Below are positions 6,546-6,758 of a DNA stretch of 6,758 nucleotides, piece by piece (the stretch's first letter is position 1; the number at the start of each line of letters is the position of its first letter). The stretch covers positions 1 through 6,758 of the forward strand of contig CALHST010000120.1 of NCBI GenBank assembly GCA_938038825.1. Reading direction: 5' to 3'. The DNA is from an uncultured Paracoccaceae bacterium. Lineage in GTDB: Bacteria; Pseudomonadota; Alphaproteobacteria; Rhodobacterales; Rhodobacteraceae. Below the pieces are notes generated by a model. It ran no database searches. It worked only from the letters and a program-made list of their open reading frames with translations, and was not told the origin of the DNA. The position numbers and the translations under genes are program-made.

Positions 6546-6758
6546 TTACCCCCAATTCAAATACGTTGTTTGCTTTCTCAAATAGGCATCAAAGCCATAC
6601 TGCCCGTCTTCCCCGCCAAGGCCCGAATGCCCCCAGCCATTGTGAAAGCCCTGAACAGCCTCTCCATGACTGCGGTTCAGGTAAATTTCCCCGAATTTCA
6701 GGGCATAAGGCGTTTGAGCAATCTGCTTGGCATTTTGGGTGAACATGTAAGCGGACAG
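6546..6758 (-). CDS. Aldehyde dehydrogenase, AldA-like (lactaldehyde/glycolaldehyde type), C-terminal end only
   Basis: Seen: 70 codons and a TAA; the frame is open to the right edge, so about 400 or more residues including the catalytic Cys and Glu lie outside. The visible part reads LSAYMFTQN, then ALKFGEIYLNR, AVQGFHNGWGHSGLGG and EDGQYGFDAYLRKQTTYL. This parallels the C-terminus of E. coli AldA (LKFGETYINR, MQGFHAGWRKSGIGG, DGKHGLHEYL) closely. Family knowledge: AldA is a cytosolic NAD-dependent enzyme oxidising L-lactaldehyde to lactate and glycolaldehyde to glycolate, the aldehydes released by aldol cleavage of deoxyhexose- or pentose-derived intermediates. It lies 52 nt upstream of the binding-protein gene in the same direction, probably in the same operon. 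Other ALDH families, such as alpha-ketoglutarate semialdehyde dehydrogenase, cannot be fully excluded from the tail alone. Confidence 0.88.
   Translation of the reverse strand: MSAYMFTQNAKQIAQTPYALKFGEIYLNRSHGEAVQGFHNGWGHSGLGGEDGQYGFDAYLRKQTTYLNWG

Noticed and set aside
6542..6552. GGGG-TTA-CCCC inverted repeat over the aldehyde dehydrogenase stop codon, considered as a terminator
   Set aside because: Only four base pairs with a 3-nt loop and no U-tract; likely chance.
6079..6585. Plus-strand open frame of 168 codons spanning the gap upstream of the binding protein
   Set aside because: It is antisense to the binding protein and the aldehyde dehydrogenase end. No convincing ribosome-binding site or domain was seen.

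Overview
The window reads as one stretch of a carbohydrate-catabolic operon. All seven genes I can support lie on the minus strand, so transcription runs from high to low coordinates. In transcription order they are: the C-terminal end of an AldA-type aldehyde dehydrogenase (cut by the right edge); a periplasmic sugar-binding protein; a two-domain sugar ABC ATPase; two different inner-membrane permeases; a mandelate-racemase-type acid-sugar dehydratase of the enolase superfamily; and a zinc-dependent medium-chain dehydrogenase (cut by the left edge). Coding density is very high. The largest gaps are 74 nt between the binding protein and the ATPase and 52 nt between the aldehyde dehydrogenase and the binding protein. 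No stretch over 300 bases lacks a gene. I see no tRNA, rRNA, CRISPR array, insertion sequence or other mobile element.

Protein style, moderate-to-high GC and the gene set suggest an alphaproteobacterium, most likely a marine Rhodobacterales (Roseobacter-group) species. This is an impression from sequence character, not a database result.

The four transport genes follow the E. coli ytfQ-ytfR-ytfT-yjfF plan (the galactofuranose importer): binding protein, double ATPase, then two non-identical permeases. Motif-level resemblance supports this for each of the four. Downstream are two soluble enzymes. One is a dehydratase with a complete mandelate-racemase catalytic set (K166-x-K168; metal ligands D194, E220, E246; D269-H296 dyad). 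The other is a sorbitol/threonine-dehydrogenase-like NAD(P) oxidoreductase. Upstream is a lactaldehyde/glycolaldehyde-type dehydrogenase. Together they suggest import of a sugar (perhaps a furanose form) or related acid, followed by a non-phosphorylating route: oxidation, dehydration to a 2-keto-3-deoxy acid, aldol cleavage by an enzyme not in the window, and oxidation of the released lactaldehyde or glycolaldehyde. The actual substrate cannot be read from the sequence.

Expression is tightly organised. Two junctions are ATGA stop/start overlaps. At a third, the Shine-Dalgarno of the second permease lies in the last codons of the first. The longest gap holds an RNA hairpin placed to reduce downstream expression relative to the binding protein. 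No promoter, regulator or operon terminator is evident in the window. I found no truly unprecedented system; the main open question is which substrate this transporter-dehydratase pair handles.
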